The notes under the pieces were generated by a model. That model was given only the letters and a program-made list of their open reading frames with translations. It had not been told where the DNA came from and ran no database searches. The translations under genes and the position numbers were made by a program. This document shows, piece by piece, positions 1-8,798 of a DNA stretch of 34,218 nt. Position 1 is the stretch's first letter. Every line of letters begins with the position of its first letter. Origin of the DNA: Parafrankia sp. EUN1f (GTDB lineage: Bacteria > Actinomycetota > Actinomycetes > Frankiales > Frankiaceae); the NCBI RefSeq assembly GCF_000177675.1, contig NZ_ADGX01000090.1, forward strand, positions 1 through 34,218, in the 5' to 3' direction.

Positions 1-1473
1 GGTGACCGAGCCCGGATCCGGATCTGGGCCCACCCTCCGGATCCCGCCGGCCGCGTTGCGATGCGGTTGGCCGTCGACACGGCCGACGATCACGTGCAGC
101 TCACGTCGCATTCCCTGGAGTACACGGACCGCGACCACGACGACTCCCCCACCACCGCCCATGCCCCCACCGCCCACCCGGACCAGTGGTGCCCGGTTCG
201 GCCGCTCCAGCCCACGGGGGCGTCCGGCGGGTCGCCCATCGTGCTCGACGACCTCGACCCGTTTCGGGAGCCAGGCGCGCTGGAGCCGGCCCGACGGCTG
301 ACCGCGGCGGAGTTCCGTCACTGGCGTGCCGTCTTCGACGAGGCCTGGCACCTGCTCGTCCGCGACCATCCGCACCGCGTCGACGGCGTCGCGGGTCTGC
401 TGCGGTCGCTGGTGCCGCTGGCCGCTCCGGCCGGTGTGACGTCCATCAGCGCCAGCTCGCTCGAAGCCTTCGGTTCCGTGCTCCTGTCCACTCCAACCGA
501 CAGTGCGCAGCTGGCCGTCACGCTCATCCATGAGATCCAGCATTCGAAGCTGGCGGCCATCGACGACCTCTCACCGCTGGTGGCACGGCGCTCACCGGCG
601 GTGCACTACGCGCCGTGGCGCCTCGACCCGCGCCCGGTCGAGGGGTTGCTGCACGGCGCCTTCGCCTTCGTCGCGGTCGCCGGCTACTGGTACGAACGGT
701 CCCTGATCGACGAGGGCGGCCAAGCCCTCCTGGCCGCCTACCAGTTCGTCTGGTGCCGGGAGTCCGTCCGCGGTGTGGTGGTCACGCTGGAGGCGAACGA
801 AACGCTCACCCCGGCGGGCCGGCGGCTGACCGCGGGGATCGCCGATCAGCTCCGCCGCTGGTCGGGCGCCGCCGTGCCAGAGCTGGCCCACCGGCTGGGC
901 ATGTTGGAGGTCGGCGACTGCCGTGTTCGATGGCGCCTGCGCAACCTGACGCCGGAGCCAGAAGTGATCTCATCGTGGGCTCGGGCGTGGCTGCGAGGTG
1001 ACCCGTACCCGCCGTCGGGGCCACCGGTCTGCAGCGTGCGGGCCGGCACGCCGAGCGCCGCCGGGGGAAACCGGGTGGACGTCGCGCGCCGCCTGCTGGC
1101 GGGCGAGACCGTGGACGCGTCCGGCCGGGCCCGCGCCGACGTGCTCCTGCTGACCGGTCGGGCCGAGGAGGCCGCTGCCGAGTACCGGCGGGCGGTACGC
1201 GCCGACGGCAACGCGCTTGCCGCCTGGTCGGGGCTGATGCTGAGCCGGCTCGGCACCGGTGGGCGCTCCGCGCGCGGATACTCGACCCGGCCGGAGACCG
1301 TCCGGGCGCTGTGGCTGGCCATCAGGCGGGCGTCGGGAGACACCCCCGACCTCGATGCCCTCGCGGCCTGGATCGCCGACGTCGACGACGCGGATACCCG
1401 ACGTTCCCGATCTCCCGCCGTGGAGCGACCTGGCCGAGCAGGTCGCGCGGTGGTCAACCCGCGGACCGCGTGA
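1..1473 (+). CDS. HExxH-motif putative peptide beta-hydroxylase (5' partial)
   Basis: The frame is already open at base 1, so the true start probably lies outside the window; the first internal ATG is at 61. Numbered from that ATG, HEIQH lies at residues 157-161 in the context LIHEIQHSKLAA, followed about 40 residues later by GLLHGAFAF and a WYERSL segment. This pattern is typical of the HEXXH domain found alone or fused to radical-SAM maturases (FxsB-type) in actinobacterial RiPP clusters, where the active form is thought to be an alpha-ketoglutarate-dependent peptide beta-hydroxylase. The histidines and glutamate of the motif are intact. The C-terminal third contains one TPR-like helix pair (LTGRAEEAAAEYRRAV). 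The precursor peptide and any radical-SAM part would be upstream. Its last 20 bases overlap the 3' end of the convergent antiporter gene. Family assignment is good; the reaction is inferred. Confidence 0.8.
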   Translation, partial: GDRARIRIWAHPPDPAGRVAMRLAVDTADDHVQLTSHSLEYTDRDHDDSPTTAHAPTAHPDQWCPVRPLQPTGASGGSPIVLDDLDPFREPGALEPARRLTAAEFRHWRAVFDEAWHLLVRDHPHRVDGVAGLLRSLVPLAAPAGVTSISASSLEAFGSVLLSTPTDSAQLAVTLIHEIQHSKLAAIDDLSPLVARRSPAVHYAPWRLDPRPVEGLLHGAFAFVAVAGYWYERSLIDEGGQALLAAYQFVWCRESVRGVVVTLEANETLTPAGRRLTAGIADQLRRWSGAAVPELAHRLGMLEVGDCRVRWRLRNLTPEPEVISSWARAWLRGDPYPPSGPPVCSVRAGTPSAAGGNRVDVARRLLAGETVDASGRARADVLLLTGRAEEAAAEYRRAVRADGNALAAWSGLMLSRLGTGGRSARGYSTRPETVRALWLAIRRASGDTPDLDALAAWIADVDDADTRRSRSPAVERPGRAGRAVVNPRTA

Positions 1474-2641
1474 CCGGTTCCGGCGCCTCCTCGCCGCCGA
1501 TCCGACCGGCGAACGCCAGCATCAGGCGCGGGAACCGGGCAATCGCCTGGTTGCAGGCGAGGTGCAGGATGTTGATGGCCGCGATCGCCACGCCGACCAC
1601 CCCGACAGCCGACGGAACGATCGGTTGGAAGGTCAGCGCGAGCACGATGCTGGTGATCCCGTTCTGCTGGGAGAGCGACAGGTACACCCGGTCGGTCGGC
1701 TGGAGGCCCCGGGTGAGGAGCAGCCCGACCAGAATCTGGGCGGCGAACGCCGCGACCCCCAGGGAGATACCGGCCGCGAGATCGATGTCCGCGCCACCCA
1801 GAAGGATGCCGAGCAGCACAGCCGCCGCCAGCAGCGCCGCCTGGACGGCCCGGTCGACCCAGCGGCCCCAGGCAGGCGACCTGGGCCGCAGGAAAAGGCC
1901 GGCGGCCGCCAGGCCGAACATCAGGAAGCGCCAGACGGCCACGGCATAGACGACGCCCACCGCGCCGATGATCATCCGGTCGTGGCCCGACCGGCGGTGG
2001 CGGACGATTCGAGCGAAGGTCCAGGCGCCGACCACCAGAGCACCGTTCACGACCAGATCGGCCGCGAGGGTGCCGAACCCGGCATCCGCCATGAGGCCCG
2101 CGTGGTTCGTGCCGCTGATCGCCATGGACGGCAGCACCGTCAGCAACACCAGCGTGGCGAGCACGGTGACCGGGTCGTCGAACGAGGACCACGCGATCAG
2201 CAACGACCGGGCCCGGCGGGACATGGGCGAGTTCTTCAGCAGTGCGGCGACCGAGAGCGGATCTATCTGCGCGATGATGCCGGCCAGGAGGAAGTACACC
2301 GGGTCACGAAAGACCAGCGCCAGAACGCAGCCGATCAGGAGGACCTTGAGAACGACGCCGACGGTCACCACGGAGACGATCAGGCGTGCGTCGCTCCTGG
2401 CCGCGCGGGGAATCGTCGACGTGGCGCCGTAGAGCCCCAGACCGAGCAATGCGGTGGTCAGGTATCCATAGGCCGCGGTGTCGACCATTCCCGCCGATCC
2501 GAGGACCCGCGACAGGGCGTAGCCGGCGCCGACGCAGAGCGGCAGGCGCACCGCGACCAGAGCTCGGCCGAGAAGGTCTGCGCCGCCACCCGACCGGAGG
2601 TGCCGGAGCATCATCACCACGGCGGCCACCGGTAGCCACAC
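1454..2641 (-). CDS. Cation/proton antiporter (CPA family)
   Basis: This is a 395-residue, strongly hydrophobic protein with about 11 to 12 membrane segments. The segment IDPLSVAALLKNSP followed by SSFDDPVTVLATL matches the DP...(N/D)D core of CPA-type sodium/proton antiporters, where the acidic pair carries the ion. The late segment QQNGITSIVLAL resembles the last conserved helix of NhaP/KefB-like proteins. It probably exchanges a monovalent cation for protons across the plasma membrane, with specificity unknown. The GTG at 2641 has no clear ribosome-binding site; Met10 or Met11 could be the real start. It overlaps the HExxH gene tail-to-tail by 20 bases, so no terminator separates them. No TrkA-C or other regulatory domain is visible at the C terminus. 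Confidence 0.8.
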   Translation of the reverse strand: MWLPVAAVVMMLRHLRSGGGADLLGRALVAVRLPLCVGAGYALSRVLGSAGMVDTAAYGYLTTALLGLGLYGATSTIPRAARSDARLIVSVVTVGVVLKVLLIGCVLALVFRDPVYFLLAGIIAQIDPLSVAALLKNSPMSRRARSLLIAWSSFDDPVTVLATLVLLTVLPSMAISGTNHAGLMADAGFGTLAADLVVNGALVVGAWTFARIVRHRRSGHDRMIIGAVGVVYAVAVWRFLMFGLAAAGLFLRPRSPAWGRWVDRAVQAALLAAAVLLGILLGGADIDLAAGISLGVAAFAAQILVGLLLTRGLQPTDRVYLSLSQQNGITSIVLALTFQPIVPSAVGVVGVAIAAINILHLACNQAIARFPRLMLAFAGRIGGEEAPEPVTRSAG

Positions 2642-3056
2642 CGGACCACGACGGCAGCTCTGCCGATACCCCCGGCCCTCACCGGCCGCTCACCCTCCCT
2701 CTCCCTCGCCATGACAACGCTCGCCACGACAAGGCTCGCCATGACCAAGTCGGCTTCGAATCACGGCACCACAGCAGAACAACCAGGGGGATCATGAGAA
2801 TGGGTACACCACTTCACTCCATTCTCGCTCCGTCAGCCGCAGTCGAATGCACAGCCGCCTCAGACACAGCCGCCGCCACAGGCGCAGGCTGACGCGACAA
2901 CAGCCGATGATCGCCCCCGTCGATCGACAACAGCGTACCGTGCGGCCTGTCGCCGAAACACGCATGTCGACGGGTTGTGGGAATCTGTGACAATTCCGCG
3001 AGGCGGCCGGCGGATCACGCGTAATGCGGGTCGCCTGGTCCCGGTCCCGGTCCCGG
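2642..3056. other. Gene-free stretch between antiporter and response regulator
   Basis: No convincing gene was found. It should contain the antiporter promoter (minus strand) and the end of the response-regulator transcript. Visible structure: a direct repeat CGACAACAGC near 2894 and 2928, a near-repeat of CGCTCGCCA/GGCTCGCCA around 2710-2740, and three tandem GGTCCC units just before 3059. Open frames here are arginine- and serine-rich and look like chance frames. Confidence 0.5.
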
Positions 3057-3737
3057 TCATTCTGGCGGACTGCTGTGCAGCAGGCCGGTCTGGTACGCGA
3101 TGACGACGAGCTGAGCCCGGTCGCGGGCGTCGAGTTTCGCCATTGCCCGGTGAACATGGGTGCGAGCGGTCAGCGGGCTTATGACGAGTTTGGCGGCTAT
3201 CTCCTGGTTGGAGTGGCCTTCCGCGGCCAGGATCATGACCTCCCGTTCGCGGGCGGTGAGCGTGTCGAGGGCCGCGTGGCTCGCCGCCGCGGTGGCCGTG
3301 GGTTCGGGGATGGCGACGAACTGCGCGATGAGTGCACGGGTCGCCGCCGGGGACAGGAGCGCCTCGCCGGCCGCGACGGTGCGGACCGCGGCGAGGAGCC
3401 CGTCGGCTTCGACGTCCTTGCCGAGAAAGCCGCTCGCCCCGACACGCAGCGCCCGGGCGACATATTCGTCGATCTCGAAGGTCGTGAGAATGAGAACGCG
3501 GGTCGCGGCGAGCTCTTCGTCCCGGCAGATGGCCGCGGTGGCGGCCAGTCCGTCCATGCCGGGCATTCGGATGTCCATGACCACAACGTCCGGACGGTGC
3601 TCACGGGTGGCAACGACAGCTTCGTTCCCATTAGCCGCCTCAGCGACCACCGTCATGTCGTCACACGAATCGATCAGTATCCGGAATGTTGCTCGGAGGA
3701 GCGCCTGGTCGTCGGCGAGCAGTACGCGGATGGTCAT
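3057..3737 (-). CDS. LuxR/NarL-type response regulator
   Basis: The 226-residue protein has a receiver domain (residues 1-120) with the acidic pair D9/D10, phospho-acceptor D55 in VVVMDIRMPGMDG, the LTT switch threonine and a conserved lysine in GASGFLGKD. A LuxR-type helix-turn-helix follows (about 155-215; LTAREREVMILAAEGHSN, then AKLVISPLTARTHVHR). It should be phosphorylated by the kinase encoded just upstream: its ATG overlaps the kinase stop by four bases (ATGA at 3734-3737), so translation is coupled. The gene order MMPL exporter, kinase, regulator on one strand suggests control of the exporter. All key residues are present. The direct target promoters cannot be seen from the sequence. 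Confidence 0.92.
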   Translation of the reverse strand: MTIRVLLADDQALLRATFRILIDSCDDMTVVAEAANGNEAVVATREHRPDVVVMDIRMPGMDGLAATAAICRDEELAATRVLILTTFEIDEYVARALRVGASGFLGKDVEADGLLAAVRTVAAGEALLSPAATRALIAQFVAIPEPTATAAASHAALDTLTAREREVMILAAEGHSNQEIAAKLVISPLTARTHVHRAMAKLDARDRAQLVVIAYQTGLLHSSPPE

Positions 3738-5008
3738 CCCTGTTCCGTTTTCGTCGGTTTTCCGGGCCGGAGCGGCAGGACTGCGGTGACGTGGAATCCG
3801 AATTCGGGATGGCTGCCGGCGTCGAGGTGCCCACCGACAGAACTCGCCCGTTCGCGCATGCTGATCAGGCCGAACCCGCCGTCGGCACCCTCGCCGGGCC
3901 GGTGACCGGGCCTTTCGCCGGGCTTTTCACCGGGCTTTTCACCGGGCCCGCCACCGGGCCTGCCACTGCGACGGCGCCCGTCATCGGCACCATTTATGAT
4001 CTTCAAGGTCAGGTCGCTCGGCGAGTAGGTGATGTCGACGTACGCGCTGCCGGTGGCCGCGTGCTTCGCCACGTTGGTGAGCGCTTCCTGCGCGATCCGG
4101 AAGGCCGTGAGGTCCACCGCCGGGGAGAGCGAAGGCGGGTCACCGCGGGTGGTGATGGTGACGGTGAGCCCCGCCGCGGCGAAGACACGGGCGAGCTCGG
4201 GGAGCTGAGCGAGCGATGGGGCGGGTTCCAGGGGTGCGTCCTGGTCGTCGCCGTCTCGCAGGAGGCCGACGGTGGCCTTGAGGTCACGCAACGCGGACGA
4301 CGTGGTGGCGGTCAGGCTGGTGAGGATCTGTGCTGCCTGGTCGGGGCGGGTGCGAACGAGGTGTGCGGCGGTGCTCGCCTGAGCGTGGGCGAGGGTTACG
4401 TGGTGGGCGACGACGTCGTGCAGCTCGCGGGCGATCCGGGTGCGTTCGGCGGCCACCCGGCGGCGGGCCTCGGCCTCACGGGTGCGCTCCGCGTACTCGG
4501 CGCGGGCCCGGACGGCGTCGAGGTAGCCCTCCTTGGTGCGCTGTGCGTCACCGAGCGCGGCTGACATCAGGAGCCAGGCCGTCGGTCCGACGCTCTTGAG
4601 TGGCCAGCCGTAGCTGGCGGGATCTGCGACCAGTGCAGTCCCCACCACCAGGACGCACGCGGAGACGGCGAAGATCATGTTCGTCCGGCGGTCCGTGCGG
4701 GTGGCGAGCCAGTAGAGCGCGGCCATCACCGGAGCCAGCAACAGGGGGGTCAGCAGGTAGCCCAGCGCCGTCACCGCGACGGCGCAGACGATCGCCACCA
4801 CGGCGGTGGTGCGGGGGTGGCTTTCATGCCAGAACAGGGCGGTGCAGGCGATGGCCGCGAGAACGACCGCGGGCACCCACCCGCCGATGGGGGCGTTGGC
4901 GGGCGGCGTGATTCTGCTGCCGGGACCGGAGGCGACGAACGCCCCGATCGCGATCACCACCGTGTCGCGGCGATGATTCCCGACCCACCGCCAGGTGGTG
5001 ATCGTCAT
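3734..5008 (-). CDS. NarL-type sensor histidine kinase (HisKA_3)
   Basis: About 424 residues from the chosen ATG (MTITTWRW); a longer frame back to 5281 would run into the MMPL gene and is arginine-rich, so it was rejected. The N-terminal 150 residues form four to five membrane helices with almost no extracytoplasmic domain, the style of intramembrane-sensing kinases. The HisKA_3 dimerisation box is RIARELHDVVAHHV with phospho-acceptor H197. The N box is FRIAQEALTNVAKHA and the G box GGFGLISMRER. Between N and G boxes sits an unusual insertion of four-residue repeats (PGEK, PGEK, PGER, PGHR) encoded by 12-base tandem repeats near 3903-3955, in the ATP-lid/linker region. It may alter lid flexibility or be neutral. 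It ends in a four-base overlap with the response regulator. Confidence 0.9.
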   Translation of the reverse strand: MTITTWRWVGNHRRDTVVIAIGAFVASGPGSRITPPANAPIGGWVPAVVLAAIACTALFWHESHPRTTAVVAIVCAVAVTALGYLLTPLLLAPVMAALYWLATRTDRRTNMIFAVSACVLVVGTALVADPASYGWPLKSVGPTAWLLMSAALGDAQRTKEGYLDAVRARAEYAERTREAEARRRVAAERTRIARELHDVVAHHVTLAHAQASTAAHLVRTRPDQAAQILTSLTATTSSALRDLKATVGLLRDGDDQDAPLEPAPSLAQLPELARVFAAAGLTVTITTRGDPPSLSPAVDLTAFRIAQEALTNVAKHAATGSAYVDITYSPSDLTLKIINGADDGRRRSGRPGGGPGEKPGEKPGERPGHRPGEGADGGFGLISMRERASSVGGHLDAGSHPEFGFHVTAVLPLRPGKPTKTEQG

Positions 5009-5062
5009 TGCTGGTTCCCGTCGAATGCTGGAGCCGTGCCACTCACCGTACGGGGTCGCCAC

Positions 5063-5101
5063 CGTCCGAGGAACGCGCCATGCCTCCACGTTCCTCGGAC
5101 G
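5063..5101 (-). terminator. 13-bp perfect hairpin between MMPL and kinase genes
   Basis: Perfect inverted repeat: CGTCCGAGGAACG (5063-5075) pairs with CGTTCCTCGGACG (5089-5101) around a 13-base loop. It lies directly after the MMPL stop at 5110 and before the kinase start at 5008. There is no U-tract, as is common in high-GC actinobacteria. It may end or attenuate the MMPL transcript, or protect its 3' end. A possible -10 (TACGGT) for the kinase lies beyond it. Confidence 0.65.
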
Positions 5102-5109
5102 AGGGATGC

Positions 5110-7365
5110 TCATCGACCGGAGGCGGGTGCCCAGGAGGCGGACGCCGCCTCCACGCGACCGGGGTCCACGGAGATGGCGCCGTCCACCGCAGTGGACGGC
5201 ACCGAGGCGCGCAGCCCGCTCAGCGCCTCGCCTTCGACGTCGACGCGGGGCAGCACCTTGTCGAGGCCGCGCGGGATCCACCAGGCCCGTTCACCGAGCA
5301 GCGCGAGGACGGCCGGCACGATCGTCATCCGGACGACGAAGGCATCGAGCAGGACAGCGGTGGCGAGGCCGAAGCCGACCATCTTGATCATCGGCTCGGT
5401 CGCACCGACGAATCCCGCGAAGACCGCCATCATGATCAGTGCCGCGGCGACCACGACCCGGGAGCTGTGCCCGAACCCGGAGACGATCGCGTGCCCGGCG
5501 TCATCGCCGTGGATGTAGGCCTCGCGCACGCGGGTGACGAGGAAGACCTCGTAGTCCATGGCGAGGCCGAAGACGATGCCCACCATGAAGATCGGCATCA
5601 TGCTCATGATTGGTCCGGTCTGTTCGAGGCCGATGAGGCCCGCCATCCATCCCCACTGGAAGACCGCGACGACCGCGCCGAGAGCGGCCAGCACCGAGAG
5701 CAGGAATCCGCAGGCGGCCTTGAGTGGGACGAGCACCGACCGGAAGAGCGCCATCAGGAGCAGGAAGGCGAGGCCCACCACGACCGCGAGGTAGGGAACA
5801 AGCGCGTCCTGGACCTTCTGGGCCATGTCAATGTTGACCGCGGTGGTACCCGTGACCTGGAACGTCGCGCCGGTGGCGGACTCGACCGCGGATCGTTCGC
5901 CGCGGATGGCGTGGACGAGATCCGCGGTCGCCGCGTCGCTCGGGCCGGTCGCGGGGACGACGGTGAGCAGCGCGGCGTCGCCGGTGGGACTGGACCGGGC
6001 CGGTGAGACCGAGACGACCCCGGGCGTGCCGGCGAGGCGCTCGACCGTCGTGGCGATCGCCGCCGCCGGGTCGGCGGAAGCCGCCGTGTCGACGACGACG
6101 GTGAGCGGGCCGTTGAAACCCGCACCGAAGCCCCGGGCCAGGTCGTCGTAAGCGCGGCGTTCGGTGGTGGACGTGGGTTTCGCCTCGTCACCAGCGGTGC
6201 CCAGGCGCAGGTCGAGGGCCGGCAGCGCGATCGCGACCAGGGCGAGCACCGCGAAGGCGAGGATGGGCAGCGGGCGACGCAGGACCAGTCGGGCCCACCG
6301 GGTGCCCATCTTCGGCCCGCGCTGTCGTGCCTTCGCCCGTCCCCTGCGGGCGGCGCGTGGGAGCACCGCGCGCTGGAAGAAACCGAGCAGCGCCGGCACG
6401 AGGGTCAGCGCGATGAGGACGGCGACGACGACTGTTCCGGCGGCAGCCAGGCCCATCTTGGTCAGCGTCGGTATCCCGACGATGAACAGCCCGGCCAGGG
6501 CGATCACCACGGTGAGCCCGGCGAACACCACCGAGGAGCCGGCGGTGCCGGTGGCGATGGCCGCGGCCTCCGACGCCTCACGCCCGTGGGCCCGCTCCTC
6601 CCGGTAGCGGGAGACGATGAACACGGCATAGTCGATCCCGACCGCCAGGCCCAGCATCATCGCCAGCGTGCTGGTGGTCGAGGACAGGCCGAAGGTACTG
6701 GCCAGGGCCATGATCGAGAGCATGCCGACCCCGACTCCCACGACGGCGGTCAGCAGCGGCAGCCCGGCCGCCGCCAGCGATCCGAAGGTGACCAGCAGGA
6801 CTATCGCGGCGAGCGCGATCCCGACCACCTCACCGATGCCGCCCGCCCCCGGCCGGGTGGTCAGCGCATTCCCGCCGATCTCGACGGTCAGACCGGCGGC
6901 CTGGCCGTCGGCGACCGCGCCCTTCAGGCTTTCCAGGGTGGCGTCGGTGAGGTCGTCGCTGGTCACGGTGTAGGAGACCGTCGCGTAGGCGGTCGCCGCG
7001 TCCTGGCTCACCGCGCCGCCCTGGAACGGATTCACCGCGGTGAGGACCTGCGGACCGGAGGCGGCCTGCGCGACGACCTTCTCGATCACGGCCCGGTTCT
7101 CGGCCGCGGTCAGCTTCTCCCCCGCCGAAGCGCCGAAGACGATGCGCGCGACCGCGCCGTCCACCCCGGAGCCGGGAAAACGCTCGTCCAGGAGGTCGAA
7201 CGCCCGTTGGGATTCGGTTCCCGGAATGGAGAACTCGTCCTTTGGGGCGTCGGGGGCCTTCATCGCGGCGAAACCCATGGCCGCGAGAGCTGCGATCCAC
7301 AGGAAAAGCACGTATCGGCGGCGCCGGAAGGACAACCGTCCCAGTCGATACAGAAGAGTCGCCAC
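5110..7365 (-). CDS. MMPL/RND-superfamily exporter
   Basis: The 751-residue membrane protein has the classic MMPL layout: one helix, a large periplasmic loop (about 50-190), five helices, a cytoplasmic linker rich in Arg/Lys (PRAARRGRAKARQRGPKMG), one helix, a second periplasmic loop and five more helices. Conserved segments include GLAVGIDYAVFIVSRYREE and its twin GLAMDYEVFLVTRVREAY, whose aspartates carry the proton relay in this family. It probably exports a lipid or drug-like molecule using the proton gradient. I chose the GTG at 7365 (ATLLYRLGRLSF) because GGAG lies nine bases upstream; a longer frame to 7446 is possible but has a poor N terminus. The downstream kinase/regulator pair likely controls it. 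It is divergent from the DUF2993 gene. Confidence 0.9.
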   Translation of the reverse strand: MATLLYRLGRLSFRRRRYVLFLWIAALAAMGFAAMKAPDAPKDEFSIPGTESQRAFDLLDERFPGSGVDGAVARIVFGASAGEKLTAAENRAVIEKVVAQAASGPQVLTAVNPFQGGAVSQDAATAYATVSYTVTSDDLTDATLESLKGAVADGQAAGLTVEIGGNALTTRPGAGGIGEVVGIALAAIVLLVTFGSLAAAGLPLLTAVVGVGVGMLSIMALASTFGLSSTTSTLAMMLGLAVGIDYAVFIVSRYREERAHGREASEAAAIATGTAGSSVVFAGLTVVIALAGLFIVGIPTLTKMGLAAAGTVVVAVLIALTLVPALLGFFQRAVLPRAARRGRAKARQRGPKMGTRWARLVLRRPLPILAFAVLALVAIALPALDLRLGTAGDEAKPTSTTERRAYDDLARGFGAGFNGPLTVVVDTAASADPAAAIATTVERLAGTPGVVSVSPARSSPTGDAALLTVVPATGPSDAATADLVHAIRGERSAVESATGATFQVTGTTAVNIDMAQKVQDALVPYLAVVVGLAFLLLMALFRSVLVPLKAACGFLLSVLAALGAVVAVFQWGWMAGLIGLEQTGPIMSMMPIFMVGIVFGLAMDYEVFLVTRVREAYIHGDDAGHAIVSGFGHSSRVVVAAALIMMAVFAGFVGATEPMIKMVGFGLATAVLLDAFVVRMTIVPAVLALLGERAWWIPRGLDKVLPRVDVEGEALSGLRASVPSTAVDGAISVDPGRVEAASASWAPASGR

Positions 7366-7506
7366 GGGGAAGTTCTCCACATCTTTTCGGGTACCCACAA
7401 GACTGCTCCGGCCCGGCGGGTCCCGTCGTCGTGCGCCTGCCGGCACTTACGGCTGCACGCGTACTGCACCTGCCGTAGCCGGAAGTGACTGCGCCCGGCC
7501 GATGCG

Positions 7507-7521
7507 AGAACAGGCTGTTCT
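7507..7521. promoter_or_regulatory. Palindrome AGAACAGGCTGTTCT in divergent promoter
   Basis: Perfect 7-bp arms (AGAACAG/CTGTTCT) around one base, between the divergent MMPL (start 7365) and DUF2993 (start 7621) genes. It looks like an operator for a dimeric repressor, but I cannot assign one. Confidence 0.4.
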
Positions 7522-7620
7522 GCCGCACAGTGGCCCTGGCCTGTTTCCGGCGCAGCCGGAATCCCGACCGGCGGTTCCTCACGCGAAATCCGGGACACCG
7601 CACGAAGCGAAGGGCACTCG

Positions 7621-8562
7621 GTGGATCACAGACCCGACGACGAAGTCCCCACAGGCTCAGGTGGGCAACAGCCGCCCGCCCACGCCGGGGCGGCATCGCT
7701 TGCCCACGCCGGGGCGGCATCGCTCGCCCCGCGGCGCCGGCGATGGTGGCCGCGGGACCGGCGGCCGCGGCGGCGACGCCGTACTCTCGCGTTCGGCGCG
7801 GTGGTCCTGCTCGTCGTCCTCATCGCGGGTGACCGGTTCGTGGTCTCGACCGCCGAAAGTGAGATGGCCACCCAGATCGAGGCGAGTGTCACCAGGAGCC
7901 TCGCCTGCGACGTCACTCCGCCGACGGTCCGCGACGTCAGTATCGGCGGATTTCCCTTCCTCACCCAGATTGCTTTCGGAAGGTTCAAGAACATCGGGTT
8001 GACCATCGACGGGGTACCAACGCCGGGCCCACGCATCTCCTCGGTCGAGGCGCACCTCAAAGGAATTCGCATTCCAGCCCGGAAGATGCTTTCCAATGAT
8101 GTCGGCGAGATACCGGTCGACAACGTTGAGGCGACGGTACATCTCGACTACGCCGACGTGAACACGTTCCTGGCCGACCAGCCCGGAGATCTTCAGATCA
8201 ATCCGGTGGACGGCGGGAAGAAGGTCGAGGTCGCCGGCCTGGCCGACGTACCGGTGCTCGGCGCCCAGGAGATCGGCGGGGTCATCGCGTTCGAGGTGCA
8301 CGACAACAAGCTCACGCTGATCCCGTCCGAGATCGCCCTGCACGGGTCCATCAACGTGGACATCCCGGTGCCCGGCGGCCTCGGCGGGTTGCTCCCCGCC
8401 ATCCCGATTCCGGTCGGCGCCCTGCCGTTCAACCTCACCGTTGTCGAGGCCTCCTCGGACGCCGCCGGCCTGTCGCTGACCGCGACCGCGCAGGACGTCG
8501 TCCTTCCCGAGACCGACACGGCGACCCGCCGGTGCCCCGCACCGAACAGCAGCGGGCCCTGA
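7621..8562 (+). CDS. DUF2993 / LmeA-like phospholipid-binding protein
   Basis: The 313-residue protein starts at GTG 7621. Residues 1-55 are cytoplasmic and basic and contain an exact eight-residue duplication (HAGAASLA twice, residues 21-36) from a 24-base tandem repeat at 7681-7728. One membrane anchor follows (about 56-70; FGAVVLLVVLIAG). The rest is a beta-rich extracytoplasmic domain with the family signatures VTRSLACDVTPPTVRDVSIGGFPFLTQ and a VDNVEATVHLDYADVN segment, characteristic of DUF2993. The mycobacterial family member LmeA binds phosphatidylinositol and supports mannan elongation and envelope stability. The placement next to, and divergent from, an MMPL exporter suggests shared control and a role in envelope lipid handling. 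No ribosome-binding site stands out, so the start is moderately certain. Confidence 0.8.
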   Translation: MDHRPDDEVPTGSGGQQPPAHAGAASLAHAGAASLAPRRRRWWPRDRRPRRRRRTLAFGAVVLLVVLIAGDRFVVSTAESEMATQIEASVTRSLACDVTPPTVRDVSIGGFPFLTQIAFGRFKNIGLTIDGVPTPGPRISSVEAHLKGIRIPARKMLSNDVGEIPVDNVEATVHLDYADVNTFLADQPGDLQINPVDGGKKVEVAGLADVPVLGAQEIGGVIAFEVHDNKLTLIPSEIALHGSINVDIPVPGGLGGLLPAIPIPVGALPFNLTVVEASSDAAGLSLTATAQDVVLPETDTATRRCPAPNSSGP

Positions 8563-8650
8563 ACCCGAGCTCCGAGGTGGCCGCCGCGATGGGCGGCGAC
8601 CGGCTGCTGCCGGTGCCCGCCGCCCACGACGACAGTGTCGGGCGGCGATC

Positions 8651-8706
8651 GGGACGAGGTGCCCGGTGCCACCGCAGCGGCACCGGGGGAGCTCCTACCT
8701 CGTCCC
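8651..8706. terminator. Two-tier hairpin, bidirectional terminator
   Basis: Outer arms GGGACGAGGT (8651-8660) and ACCTCGTCCC (8697-8706) enclose inner arms CCCGGTGCC (8662-8670) and GGCACCGGG (8679-8687). All pair perfectly. It lies between the convergent ends of the DUF2993 and lcp genes, so it can serve both transcripts. Confidence 0.75.
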
Positions 8707-8716
8707 GACCTCACCT

Positions 8717-8756
8717 CAGCCTTGGCCACCCAGCCTTGGCCACCTCAGCCTTGGCG
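8717..8756. repeat. 14-base tandem repeat CAGCCTTGGCCACC, about three copies
   Basis: Two copies and a third partial copy lie in the non-coding gap between the terminator hairpin and the end of lcp. No function is evident. Confidence 0.7.
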
Positions 8757-8798
8757 TCGCCGGCGCGTGGCCTCGGCCACGCGGGGAGGCAGCGTCCG

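Noticed and set aside
5008-6006. Long plus-strand open frames opposite the MMPL gene
   Set aside because: Composition is His/Asp/Arg-rich without motifs, and the minus strand encodes a textbook MMPL protein.
7507-7521. LexA (SOS) box
   Set aside because: GAAC and GTTC are five bases apart here; the actinobacterial LexA site needs four, and neighbours are not repair genes.
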